A stretch of DNA of 24,377 bases from Chloroflexota bacterium (GCA_015478675.1 JADMIH010000044.1:1-24377), one strand, 5' to 3'; positions 6,769 through 14,787 are shown, counted from the first letter of the stretch. Notes: generated from the letters alone by a model not told the origin. Numbers and translations are program-made.

Positions 6769-8361
6769 ATGCCTTTACAAGTAACTTCTGAGTTCGGGCG
6801 ATTGCGCGAGGTAATCGCCCACCGTCCCGGCAGGGAACTGGCGCGGATGACCCCCTCTACCCGCGACTACTTCCTCTTTGACGACCTCCTTTTCGATGAG
6901 CATGCCCAGCAGGAGCACGACTGGCTGACAAGTCTCCTCCAGGACCACCTGGGGGTGAAGGTCTACTACTTCGGGCAAATGCTGGCTGAAAGCCTCGCCG
7001 AAGCACCGGATGGCGAGCGTAAAGCTCTGTTGTCGCAGGTGTGCAGGCTGGAGTCGGATATGGCGCCTGTAGAGCAGAGGATCGGCCAGCTTGAGGTGTT
7101 GGTGCGCTGGTTCCAGGGGCAGGGTTGGCCCCAATATACCCACGATCCGGAGGGCGATCCCAACGCCGCTGCGCCCGGTGCCCTTCCACGTAGCTTATCT
7201 GCCGTTTTCTCCCACAGCAACGCCACAGGACCCCTCTCCACACAGCAGCTAGAGTCGTTTGACTACCTGCAACATCGCTTAGAATGCCGTTGCGCTGAGC
7301 GCGACTTTGCGACGCTGGCCGAGGAGCTGATCGAAGGAATCGAGGCGCGAGCGGCTGAACCTTCGTCTCCTCAACCGCCTTGCCCTGAGCTTGATGGCAA
7401 CGGTGCTGCTCATCAGGCACAAAGTGGTGATGTGGACGCGCTGCGCCGCTACGTTGAGGGACAGCTATTTTATCTGACGCCTCTCCCCAACTTGATGTTC
7501 ATGCGCGATCTTGGCACGGTTGTGAATAAACGCCTCTTGCTGGCCCGCATGGCTGCCCCAGGCCGCGCCCGCGAGCCTTTACTTTTAGACTTTGTCCAGC
7601 GCAATCACCCCAGGTTCAAGGAAACGCAGCGTTGGACCTGGGCTGACGCTCGCATCAACGACCCCGCCTGGCCTGTCGCCTCATCACCTCATCTACAGCT
7701 AGAGGGAGGCAACGTGCTGCAACTCAGGGAGGATATGCTGGTGGTGGGGGTGAGCCAGCGCACCAGTCTGGAGTCGGTGCAGAGGGTAGCCGATGCATGG
7801 CGCGCCTACGCCATCGAGCAGGGCAAGCCGATGATCATCTACGTGCTGCGGTTGCCTGCGGGCTTCAACCACCTCGACAGCGTGCTGGGAGTGATAAATC
7901 ATGATGAGTGCGTGGTCTATTCTCCGGTCTTCGAGCCTTACGGGCCTGCCTCGGTAGATGTGGTGCGTGCCGAACTGGGCGAAGCGCCTGTGCGCCCCAC
8001 CCGTTCAGCCGATTTCTTTGGCAGCTTGCGAGCCGATGGGATAGATTTGACAGCTATACCCTGCGGCGGGATGGACCCTATTGACCAACAGCGCGAGCAG
8101 TGGTTCAGCGCGGCGAACTTGCTGGCGCTGGCTCCCGGCAAATTGCTTATCTACCGCTCCTCCGAGCGCACAATTGAGGAGCTTGCGCGCAATGGCTACA
8201 CTGTACACGACACAACGGACGTGCAAACTGGGGCTGTCACCCTCGATCTGGACAGCCCCGGCAAGTGGGTACTACGAGTGAAAGGCTCAGAGCTTTCAAG
8301 AGGGCACGGCGGCCCGCATTCGCTGCTCTTGCCGCTGATACGAGAGAGTATAACCTCGTGA
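6769..8361 (+). CDS. Arginine-deiminase-family protein lacking the catalytic cysteine
   Basis: A guanidino-modifying-fold protein of 530 residues; true arginine deiminases (arginine to citrulline plus ammonia) have about 410. Start: the ATG at 6769 has GGAG 4 bases upstream and gives the typical opening FGRLREVIAHRPG; an in-frame ATG at 6757 has no ribosome site. Family motifs: TPSTRDYFLFDDLLFDE, PLPNLMFMRD (D247), LEGGN (E312; usually EGGD), HLDSVLGV (H368, D370), REQW (442-445), GSELSRGHGGP. The nucleophile position, normally GGPRC, reads GGPHS, so Cys is replaced by Ser518 (TCG at 8320-8322). About 120 extra residues lie at about 75-230, helical then P/S/A-rich. With four of five catalytic residues kept, it may bind a guanidino compound without normal turnover, or use another chemistry. 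It follows argS closely and precedes a glycosyltransferase. Confidence 0.85.
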   Translation: MPLQVTSEFGRLREVIAHRPGRELARMTPSTRDYFLFDDLLFDEHAQQEHDWLTSLLQDHLGVKVYYFGQMLAESLAEAPDGERKALLSQVCRLESDMAPVEQRIGQLEVLVRWFQGQGWPQYTHDPEGDPNAAAPGALPRSLSAVFSHSNATGPLSTQQLESFDYLQHRLECRCAERDFATLAEELIEGIEARAAEPSSPQPPCPELDGNGAAHQAQSGDVDALRRYVEGQLFYLTPLPNLMFMRDLGTVVNKRLLLARMAAPGRAREPLLLDFVQRNHPRFKETQRWTWADARINDPAWPVASSPHLQLEGGNVLQLREDMLVVGVSQRTSLESVQRVADAWRAYAIEQGKPMIIYVLRLPAGFNHLDSVLGVINHDECVVYSPVFEPYGPASVDVVRAELGEAPVRPTRSADFFGSLRADGIDLTAIPCGGMDPIDQQREQWFSAANLLALAPGKLLIYRSSERTIEELARNGYTVHDTTDVQTGAVTLDLDSPGKWVLRVKGSELSRGHGGPHSLLLPLIRESITS

Positions 8362-8399
8362 CAGGAGGGTATCCGTTCTTTGATTTGTTCGTATAGGCA

Positions 8400-9545
8400 G
8401 TGGCTGCTTGCGTCGCTATGATAACCCACGCCCCCCCGACCTCTAGCCTCCGGCGAGAGCCACAGCGCATACTTCTAATGCTGCTGCTGCCTATCGGTGA
8501 CACACTTTTCACCACGCCCACCATACATGCCCTCCGTAAGCGCTACCCGCAGGCGCATATCGCCGCCCTCGTCTACCCTACCAACCTCGGTATACTCCGC
8601 TCCAACCCTGACATAAACGAATTTCTTCTCTGGCCTACGCGTGAGGCATGGCCCGGCATTACAGGCGTGCTGAAGCTATTCTGGAAGCTACGCCGATCCC
8701 GGTTTCAACTTGCGGTAGAGTTTTGCAGCTACATTTGGTGGCTAACAAGGTTGAGCGGCATCCCACAGCGCACCGAGATGCATCTTCCGAGGTTCTGGTG
8801 GGTGTTGCCCTGGGCAGGCAGGGGCTGGCGCAAGCGCCATGCTGTGGAGCACTACGCCGACGTTGTGCGCAGGCTTGATATCCCGGTAGAGGATATGAGC
8901 CTGCACATACACTGGAACGGCGAAGAAGCAGCGCGGGCGCAAAGCTGGTTTGATAAATACAATGTGGGCCCGCAAGAAACGCTAATCGGCTTGCACCTGG
9001 GAGGCGAAGGGCTGTGGGGGCACAAGCGCTGGGGCGTTGAGGGTTTCGCGCAGGTAGTTGACCGTCTCCACGAGGAGCTTGGAGCGCGCGTTATAGTGAT
9101 GGGGGGCAAAGACGACGGCTACCTGGCAGCCGATCTCGCCTCTCGCACAAAAGCGCCTATCATCAACGCTGTTGGACAAACTAGTCTGGGCGAGACCGCA
9201 TCGATGGCGGCGCGATGCTCGCTCTTTATCGGCAATGACTCCAGCCCTATACACATCGCCACAGCTGCGGGCACCCGCGTGGTCGGCATCTACGGGCCGA
9301 CCGACCCCCGCAGCTACAGGCCCTGGCTGCCGGGTGGCAAAGAAGGTGAAGATTACGCTATCGTCCGCTCCAGCTTGCCTTGTGCCGGTAAATTCACTCT
9401 GGTAGGGGGAATAACTATTGTCGGCTGGATACGCGCCATGAGGTGCCCGGCTTTGAGCGCTATCACACCTGAGCAAGTGCTCAACGCAGTGCGGCCACTG
9501 CTGAAGGCGGATCGCGGCGTGGTCTCTCAGAAAGGCAAGTTGTAA
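8400..9545 (+). CDS. Glycosyltransferase family 9 (heptosyltransferase-like)
   Basis: A GT-B-fold sugar transferase of 381 residues, related to ADP-heptose:LPS heptosyltransferases. The N-terminal half opens with RILLMLLLPIGDTLFTTP and IHALRKRYP, the usual acceptor-domain start. The C-terminal half has GLHLGGEGLWGHKRW, VIVMGGKDD and the donor-site signature FIGNDSSPIHIATAAGTRVVGIYGPTDP, then cysteines near the end (CAGKF, MRCPALSAITPEQV). It probably adds a sugar to a cell-surface glycan on the inner face of the membrane. In an organism without LPS the acceptor would be another surface polymer. GTG at 8400 and ATG at 8418 are both possible starts; an in-frame stop at 8394 excludes anything earlier. 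It is 38 bases after the deiminase-like gene and may share its transcript. Confidence 0.9.
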   Translation: MAACVAMITHAPPTSSLRREPQRILLMLLLPIGDTLFTTPTIHALRKRYPQAHIAALVYPTNLGILRSNPDINEFLLWPTREAWPGITGVLKLFWKLRRSRFQLAVEFCSYIWWLTRLSGIPQRTEMHLPRFWWVLPWAGRGWRKRHAVEHYADVVRRLDIPVEDMSLHIHWNGEEAARAQSWFDKYNVGPQETLIGLHLGGEGLWGHKRWGVEGFAQVVDRLHEELGARVIVMGGKDDGYLAADLASRTKAPIINAVGQTSLGETASMAARCSLFIGNDSSPIHIATAAGTRVVGIYGPTDPRSYRPWLPGGKEGEDYAIVRSSLPCAGKFTLVGGITIVGWIRAMRCPALSAITPEQVLNAVRPLLKADRGVVSQKGKL

Positions 9546-9547
9546 CT

Positions 9548-9596
9548 ACAATAGCCGGCTGGCTGCTTCTTCGTGCAGCAGCCGGCAGGCTATTGT
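9548..9596. terminator. Hairpin between the convergent glycosyltransferase and tatA genes
   Basis: Outer arms ACAATAGCC (9548-9556) and GGCTATTGT (9588-9596) pair perfectly, with further inner pairing of GCCGGCTG and CAGCCGGC type. It starts 3 bases after the glycosyltransferase stop. No T-run follows on either strand. Confidence 0.55.
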
Positions 9597-9642
9597 CCAC
9601 CGATGTCTGCTCTATCGAGGACGCTGCCCCGAATAGCAACCT

Positions 9643-9948
9643 TTACTGCTGGATTTTCTCTTCGGTAACTATGGGCGTAGAGGCCGTTGTAGCCACAGGT
9701 GTGCCGGTGGCGCTGGTCGCAACAGTGGAGCTTGTGGGTGCGGTGGGAACCACAGGAGCAACCGGGGCAGCCGTCGTGACTGTGGTCGTCTGAGCGCTTG
9801 TAGTCTCATCCTTTCCTTCAGATGCCTCACGAAACTCCTTAACGCCTTTGCCGAGTGAGCCAAAGACTTGTGGCAGCCTGCCTGCCCCAAATACTATTAG
9901 CACAATAACCAGTATCAATAACAGTTCGGGCCCGCCTAAGCCTGCCAT
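9643..9948 (-). CDS. tatA: Twin-arginine translocase subunit TatA/E
   Basis: Pore-forming component of the Tat pathway, which exports folded proteins across the cytoplasmic membrane. The 101-residue protein starts [13 protein letters not shown]; the ATG at 9946-9948 has AAAGGAG upstream, and the longer open frame is not needed. One transmembrane helix (about 7-22) is followed by the family signature [20 protein letters not shown], the hinge and amphipathic helix. The tail from about residue 50 is a low-complexity run of T, V, A and P, which is common in TatA and not conserved. tatB and tatC are not adjacent; scattered tat genes are usual outside Proteobacteria. Confidence 0.93.
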   Translation of the reverse strand: MAGLGGPELLLILVIVLIVFGAGRLPQVFGSLGKGVKEFREASEGKDETTSAQTTTVTTAAPVAPVVPTAPTSSTVATSATGTPVATTASTPIVTEEKIQQ

Positions 9949-9991
9949 AGCTTTTCTCCTTTCGTGATGCCTCCGGTGGAGTGCATACCGC

Positions 9992-10000
9992 ATTATACCA
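9992..10000 (-). promoter_or_regulatory. Extended -10 promoter for tatA
   Basis: On the minus strand this reads TGGTATAAT, the same extended -10 as at 2614-2622. It places transcription start near 9985 and a leader of about 38 bases before tatA. No good -35 is seen. Confidence 0.55.
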
Positions 10001-10344
10001 CCTCTTAGCAATCAATTCCTGCCGGCTTATGAAAGTTGAGAGGCTGCGGATAACAATATGCTGCCCATAACTCCTCACGCCCATGTTTACCGCACCTCGA
10101 ATATTTGCCTCAATAAACATACGCATAAGTAGTGTCAAGCGGGTTAAACAGCCGGAAAATTAGCCTTCCTCTTATTAGAAACCCAGACCTTGCCTCTGAA
10201 CTCCTCTCCTTCCCATATGGGCTTACAGGAACATTTTCCATGCTGAGCTTGTAGCGCCTCATGATCTTGCTACAGAAGAACCCCGCCCTGATCCAGCCTG
10301 CGTGTGGGGAGGAGCTTTTCATCTAATCTGTTTCAACTTGCCTG
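10001..10344. other. Non-coding stretch upstream of the YcaQ-type gene
   Basis: Open frames here are short, lack ribosome sites and show no recognisable domain. A TTGACA on the minus strand (about 10131-10136) could belong to a second tatA-side promoter, but no good -10 accompanies it. Nothing else is evident. Confidence 0.4.
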
Positions 10345-10373
10345 TTTACAGCATAGATCATTTGTGCTAAAAT
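10345..10373 (+). promoter_or_regulatory. Promoter giving a probably leaderless mRNA
   Basis: TTTACA (10345-10350), a 17-base spacer and TAAAAT (10368-10373) with a TGC extension. The -10 ends 6 bases before the ATG at 10380, so transcription should begin at or next to the start codon. No ribosome-binding site precedes the ATG, in agreement. Confidence 0.65.
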
Positions 10374-10379
10374 CACAGT

Positions 10380-11627
10380 ATGGAAATAACCAAACAAAAC
10401 GCGCGGCGCTACCTGCTTGGCAGGCAGGGACTCTGGCCTGGGCGACGGTGGCTCGGTAAAGTGGGCAGCGAAACGGCAGTGCATGAGCTGGAGGCGGTGC
10501 AGGTGGATACTATCACCACTGTAGCCCGCAACCACGACCTCGTGCTCTGGAGCCGTGTGGTTGACTACGATACGGCTTACCTCGACAGTCTCCTCTATAC
10601 AGAACGCCGCTTTTTCGATTACGGCGGCATACTGATGATCTACCCGATGGCTGAGCTACCCTACTGGCGGGCGGTAATGAGGCGGCGCGGTGAGGTGCAA
10701 AGTCGCGCTGAGTGGGCAGCCCGCAATGGCGGTCTCATTGAGGATGTGAAGCGCGAGTTGCGAGCGCGCGGGCCGCTTGGCAACCGTGATATGGCCGGGC
10801 AGCAGCGCGTAGAGAGCTACCGCAGCGGCAAAGACACAGGCGTAGCTCTCTATTACCTCTGGACGATTGGCGAGCTGATGACGCACAGTCGCAGGGGTTT
10901 CGAGCGCCTTTACGGCTTCCGCGAGGGCATAGCGCCTCCTCCGCACGACTACGAAGCCGGCCTTGACGAGGCGGAACACTTTTTCGCCCGCAAAGCCGCG
11001 CGCGCCACCGGGCTGGGCACTGCGTCAGAGTGGCGGCGCTGGATGTCGCTCCTCACTTACCGTTCCATCAGCGCGGCAGAGGCTCGCCGCTGGTTGGACG
11101 AGCTAATGTCACTTGGGGAGCTAGCTAGCATTACCGTGCATGGCCGCAAAGAGCCGTGCTACTTTCCCTCAAGCGATCTCACTATCATGGAAACGCTCGC
11201 GGCGGGAGGTGTGCCTGATGCCTGGCGGCCTATTGAAGCGAGCTCTCAACAGGAAGCTAACCTCCTTGCTCCCCTCGACAACCTGATTCAGGACCGTAAG
11301 CGCACCCAGTCACTCTTCGACTTCAGTTATATCTGGGAGGTATACAAGCCCGTAGAGCAGCGTCTCTACGGCCACTATACAATGCCCATTCTCTTCGGTG
11401 ATGCCCTGGCAGGCCGCCTTAGCCCCAAGCTGGACCGCAAATCGAAGGTGTTGTGGATAGAAGGTTTATGGCTGGAGGATGAGCGAATCGCTGATGACGC
11501 GCTTTTTGTCTCAGCGTTATCAGCATCCTTGCGCCGCTTCGCCTCCTTTCACGGCGCGAAGCAGATAGACCTCTCCCTACTCAGCCCAACGCCACTACGC
11601 CAAAATCTTGCCCGGGCGGTAGGATAG
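10380..11627 (+). CDS. YcaQ/AlkX-type winged-helix DNA glycosylase
   Basis: A 415-residue member of the HTH_42 (formerly DUF1006) superfamily, made of tandem winged-helix domains. Characterised relatives are DNA glycosylases that remove bulky or crosslinked alkylated bases (E. coli YcaQ; Streptomyces AlkZ for azinomycin lesions). The active-site signature is visible as QVD at residues 41-43 in ELEAVQVDTITTVARNHDLVLWSR. The Q-x-D form is what I recall for the YcaQ group, against Q-x-Q for AlkZ. RRFFDYGG (76-83), the second winged helix (about 220-255) and the C-terminal LLAPLDNLIQDRKRTQSLFDFSYIWEVY also fit. The expected role is repair of interstrand crosslinks in the cytoplasm. The gene stands alone and appears leaderless. 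Confidence 0.87.
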   Translation: MEITKQNARRYLLGRQGLWPGRRWLGKVGSETAVHELEAVQVDTITTVARNHDLVLWSRVVDYDTAYLDSLLYTERRFFDYGGILMIYPMAELPYWRAVMRRRGEVQSRAEWAARNGGLIEDVKRELRARGPLGNRDMAGQQRVESYRSGKDTGVALYYLWTIGELMTHSRRGFERLYGFREGIAPPPHDYEAGLDEAEHFFARKAARATGLGTASEWRRWMSLLTYRSISAAEARRWLDELMSLGELASITVHGRKEPCYFPSSDLTIMETLAAGGVPDAWRPIEASSQQEANLLAPLDNLIQDRKRTQSLFDFSYIWEVYKPVEQRLYGHYTMPILFGDALAGRLSPKLDRKSKVLWIEGLWLEDERIADDALFVSALSASLRRFASFHGAKQIDLSLLSPTPLRQNLARAVG

Positions 11628-11727
11628 ACGTGTGAAGCGGCCCCGTCTCGCTCTAACCTCATCACTGGCTTTGGCGTTGCTTTATCTGTATACTTTACTA
11701 CAGGGTAAAGCAAAGGCGAGTTAACTT

Positions 11728-13662
11728 ATGTCTCGATTGCCTGAAGATTTTGACGTCTCCACGATAGAAGACCTCGACCCTGAGCCATCCAGCGGGGGGA
11801 GGTTTCTTCACCTGCGCGAGTTTTTCCTCGGCTCTCTCTTGCTGGTTGCTGTGCTTGGATGGGCGGGCTGGCAGTGGTGGCAGCAGACGAGCATGCAGAA
11901 CAGCTACCGCCTGGGCGCTCAGGCTGCCGCAGCAAAGCGTTGGGACGACGCGGAGGCCTACTTTGCTGCCGCGGGAGGCTACCGAGACGCCCCTTCTCTA
12001 GCCCAGCGTGCCGCGGCCAATGTAGAGGAGCGTAACAAACGTTATTACCAGGCTTTGTTGTACTCGAGCCAGGGTAAGTGGGTTGATGCCTTCGGCCAGA
12101 TAAGCGCCACCCTCAAGATTCAACCCGACTACCGTGACCTGCCGCAAATGGCGCGCGTAACCGAGGGACACGTGTACGATGAGGCGCTGCTGGGCGATGT
12201 GGTGCAGTGGCCTGGTGCCAACCCACCAGGCCTGTACTACCGTGCAAAGAGCGGCTGGGTCTGGCTGAAAGGCAGCGACCTGTACAGCGAGTTCCAGTTC
12301 AGCAACCAGCCCAATCGCATTGTCTATGATGTGCCGGGGCCGGGCTGGGTTCCATCTGCTGCGCGCCCCGGCCAGGGGAGCACGCCAGGTGAGCAAAGTA
12401 AGGAAGGGCGGGTGGCGACCCTGGCGTGGTTAGACCCTTCGGTCACTAGCGGCACACTGAAGTTGGCGCAGTTCCCGGTGAAACTAGACCAGTACGGACT
12501 CGCTCTGTGGGGTAGAGAGGGAACGTGGGCCACGGCGAATGTGTTTAACACATCGGATAGAAACTTAACTCCTGTATATTACGCGATGACTTCAATGGCT
12601 CCCCTGACCTATGTGCCCTCCGATGGCTCCGCCCCTACCACACTCACCCTGACCGGCGCACTCAGCAAACCGGCCTTGCTCACCCTGGATAGCTCCTACG
12701 ATGACCTCTTGCTCTTTGCTGACTGGCAGATAGGCGCGGACAAGAGCACGGCCGTGACTGTGTACCTGGCCGATGCCTCAGGTGCCAGACGTCGTACTCT
12801 GTATAGCTACCAGGGTGGGATCGTGAAGGCGCAGTTGAGTAGCGATGGCAAGCAGGTGCTGTTAGTCACTTACACATCGAAGGGCGACTATCAGCCTCTA
12901 GAGCTATCGCTGGTGCTGCTGGATGCTACAGGCGCGCAACAGCCTGTTGTGCTGGCCGAGCAGCCTGACGTACCGACCTACGACATGCAGGTTTTGAGCG
13001 GCCCTTTGCAATCTACTTACATTGAACGCGGGCCTTTCGCGGGCAAGGTGTTGGTGACCCAACGGACACGTGGGTCCAATCGTGTAACCCTTCTCGACCC
13101 CGCTAGTCCGCAGACCCCTCTGTCCACTGTGACGGTGCCGGGTAGTAGCACGCTGGAGTGGGGCACTCTGCTTCTCGGTGATGATCGTCTGCTATTGCTT
13201 GGTTACCCTTATGGAGGGTTGAGCAGTGGCCCTAAACCTTCCCAAGATCGCGAGGTCTTGATAAGCATGAAGCTCGGCGGAGGCCTTGAGGTGCTCTACA
13301 TAGAAGCCCCGGCTTGGCTATATTCCATGTCGTTGCGCGGAGGGTACCTGCTTTTCTCCGGCGACAAGTGGAAAAGTGATCGAGGCGATTCGATGGGGTA
13401 CTCCTTGAGCGGGCTGCCGCTATCGAGCCTTGCCCATGATAGCGTCCAACCCAGGCTTATCTATAACCCAACCTTCACACTCAATGATCGGGGATTCTAC
13501 AGTGGCCCTTCCGTGAGCCTGGGAGAAAATGCTCTGGCATACCTGGATGGTCAAGACCTTCGGGTACGCGCCTACGATACCCTGACTGATGTCAAGCTCC
13601 TCAGCGGTATCTCCGCACTCGAGTCTCCCTCAATGTACGACTCGGCCGTTGGGCCCCGCTAG
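11728..13662 (+). CDS. Membrane-anchored TPR-like/beta-propeller-like protein of unknown function
   Basis: A 644-residue protein that I do not recognise as a named family. Residues 1-30 are cytoplasmic-looking and acidic (EDFDVSTIEDLDPEP). A single transmembrane helix spans about 32-51 (FFLGSLLLVAVLGWAGW), giving an N-in, C-out anchor. Residues of about 58-150 form Ala-rich helical pairs with TPR-like spacing (YRLGAQAAAAKRWDDAEAYF, YYQALLYSSQGKWVDAF). The remaining 480 residues are mostly beta, with repeated strand patterns such as SSDGKQVLLVTY, GDDRLLLLGY and GGYLLFSGDKW, suggesting a TolB- or WD-like propeller outside the membrane. AAGGCGAG lies about 9 bases before the ATG. No enzymatic motif is evident; a scaffold or sensor is possible. 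Confidence 0.75.
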   Translation: MSRLPEDFDVSTIEDLDPEPSSGGRFLHLREFFLGSLLLVAVLGWAGWQWWQQTSMQNSYRLGAQAAAAKRWDDAEAYFAAAGGYRDAPSLAQRAAANVEERNKRYYQALLYSSQGKWVDAFGQISATLKIQPDYRDLPQMARVTEGHVYDEALLGDVVQWPGANPPGLYYRAKSGWVWLKGSDLYSEFQFSNQPNRIVYDVPGPGWVPSAARPGQGSTPGEQSKEGRVATLAWLDPSVTSGTLKLAQFPVKLDQYGLALWGREGTWATANVFNTSDRNLTPVYYAMTSMAPLTYVPSDGSAPTTLTLTGALSKPALLTLDSSYDDLLLFADWQIGADKSTAVTVYLADASGARRRTLYSYQGGIVKAQLSSDGKQVLLVTYTSKGDYQPLELSLVLLDATGAQQPVVLAEQPDVPTYDMQVLSGPLQSTYIERGPFAGKVLVTQRTRGSNRVTLLDPASPQTPLSTVTVPGSSTLEWGTLLLGDDRLLLLGYPYGGLSSGPKPSQDREVLISMKLGGGLEVLYIEAPAWLYSMSLRGGYLLFSGDKWKSDRGDSMGYSLSGLPLSSLAHDSVQPRLIYNPTFTLNDRGFYSGPSVSLGENALAYLDGQDLRVRAYDTLTDVKLLSGISALESPSMYDSAVGPR

Positions 13663-14047
13663 CCACGCACCGTAGGCACAACAGTTGTTGACGATCATGA
13701 AGGTTCCGTTCTCGACTTTCCTGAAAAGCGCGTTGCGACTCACTGCGCGCGACTTTTTACATGTATATAACCGCCCGCGCGCAGGGAGGAGTCTATACAA
13801 GGTGTATAGTTTGCCTCTGCCAGAGCCAGGCAACAGCACGACACAGCCTTCTGAGCTTCTCACTGTAGATACACGGAACGGTTCGATTATAGCTCAGCGC
13901 CTCACGCTACGCTGCACTCATCTTGCCTGTTATCCCATTTGTCTCTTTGTCTTTAAGTATCGCCCCTACAGGGTTAAGTAAGGTTGCTATCACCCTCTTC
14001 ATAGTATTCTACATTCCCAGGCTGAAAGCTTACATCTCATCGCGCCA
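13663..14047. other. Non-coding stretch before the paa unit
   Basis: No convincing gene. A 98-codon open frame starting with TTG at 13685 has no ribosome site and no protein-like domain. The stretch contains the palindrome at 13793-13809. Confidence 0.4.
13793..13809. promoter_or_regulatory. Operator-like palindrome with no assigned gene
   Basis: CTATAC-AAGGT-GTATAG, 6-bp arms with a 5-base centre, in the non-coding stretch between the membrane protein and the TetR gene. TACATGTA lies 28 bases upstream. The form is that of a dimeric repressor site, but no adjacent gene explains it. Confidence 0.35.
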
Positions 14048-14076
14048 TTGACACCCCTGATAAAAACGAGTATAAT
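14048..14076 (+). promoter_or_regulatory. Consensus promoter of the tetR-paaABCD unit
   Basis: TTGACA (14048-14053), exactly 17 bases, then TATAAT (14071-14076): a perfect sigma-70-type promoter. Transcription should start near 14083, about 34 bases before the TetR ATG. I see no equally good promoter before paaA, so this one may drive the whole set. Confidence 0.8.
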
Positions 14077-14087
14077 CAACGGGTAAC

Positions 14088-14101
14088 CTAACAAGCGTTA
14101 G
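14088..14101. promoter_or_regulatory. PaaR-like operator
   Basis: CTAACAAGCGTTAG, a palindrome of CTAAC and GTTAG arms, lies just after the expected transcription start. From memory, the Thermus PaaR site is CNAACGNNCGTTNG; this site differs from it at one position only. A TetR protein bound here would block the promoter, and phenylacetyl-CoA would be the expected inducer. Confidence 0.55.
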
Positions 14102-14116
14102 TTTCAGCGAGATATT

Positions 14117-14698
14117 ATGGCGATAGACAGAAAAGAGCAGATATATTCTACGGCCCGGTCGCTTTTCAGCGAGCGTGGCTACCACGCCACCACTGTGCGC
14201 GACATTGCCCGCGAGCTTAACCTCCAGGGCGGTTCGCTTTATGCTCATATACTCTCTAAAGAGGACGTGCTCTGGGAGATCGTGAACCGTGCAGCCGACC
14301 AGTTTCTAGCCTCGGTCGAGCCTATCGTAGCCTCCAATCTACCGCCCTCGCAGAAGCTGCGTGCGATGATACGCGCCCATATCGGCGTGGTAGCCGCCGA
14401 CCTTGCCGACGCGACTATCTTCCTCCATGAATGGAAGTTCCTCGGTGAAGAGCGCCGCCAATCAGTCGCGGCACGCCGCAACCAGTATGAGAGCCTCTAT
14501 CGCCAGGTGGTTGAGGATGGCATACACTCAGGCGATTTCGCCCCTGCTAATCCTAAGATGGCCGCCCTGCTGGTACTGTCGGCGGTCAACTGGCTCCCTC
14601 AGTGGTACAATCCAGGCGGCCCACTCTCGCCCGACGAAGTAGCGGACGTTTTCAGCGAGCTTATTTTGAGAGGTTTGGAGAGGATTTGTACTGCGTAG
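14117..14698 (+). CDS. TetR-family regulator, probably PaaR-like repressor of the paa genes
   Basis: A 193-residue TetR protein. The N-terminal DNA-binding domain is plain: QIYSTARSLFSERGYHATTV, DIARELNLQGGSLYAHILSKEDVL (about 8-55). The helical C-terminal part (EWKFLGEERRQSV, RNQYESLYRQVV, NWLPQWYNPGG) resembles the branch that senses acyl-CoA compounds, such as KstR2 and PaaR. It lies directly upstream of paaA on the same strand, with a palindromic site in its own leader, so autoregulated repression relieved by phenylacetyl-CoA is the likely mode; ligand identity is inferred from context. A weak GCGAGA lies before the ATG. Confidence 0.85.
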   Translation: MAIDRKEQIYSTARSLFSERGYHATTVRDIARELNLQGGSLYAHILSKEDVLWEIVNRAADQFLASVEPIVASNLPPSQKLRAMIRAHIGVVAADLADATIFLHEWKFLGEERRQSVAARRNQYESLYRQVVEDGIHSGDFAPANPKMAALLVLSAVNWLPQWYNPGGPLSPDEVADVFSELILRGLERICTA

Positions 14699-14760
14699 GG
14701 GACGTGGGGCATCCTTGTTTTACTCTGACTTTATTACGCAACCCGTACTACGCAGTACAA
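14686..14760. promoter_or_regulatory. Inverted repeat spanning the tetR stop and the paaA leader
   Basis: TTGTACTGCGTAG (14686-14698, its last three bases being the tetR stop codon) and CTACGCAGTACAA (14748-14760) are perfect 13-bp complements 49 bases apart. The right copy is part of a smaller dyad, GTACT-ACGC-AGTAC (14745-14758). It could form an RNA stem between tetR and paaA that tunes read-through, or be a DNA site. Confidence 0.45.
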
Positions 14761-14787
14761 GTTCCCAGATAACAAAGGAGATAGCGA

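Noticed and set aside
8363..8368. AGGAGG as the ribosome site of the glycosyltransferase gene
   Set aside because: It is over 30 bases before the earliest allowed start (GTG 8400); an in-frame stop at 8394 rules out closer starts.
9839..10322. Two minus-strand open frames upstream of and overlapping tatA
   Set aside because: One overlaps tatA, neither has a ribosome site or a recognisable protein pattern.
13880..13886. GGTTCGA as the T-loop of a tRNA gene
   Set aside because: No matching acceptor, anticodon or D-arm in the right order around it.
13685..13981. 98-codon open frame starting with TTG
   Set aside because: No ribosome site, no domain, and composition unlike the surrounding proteins.
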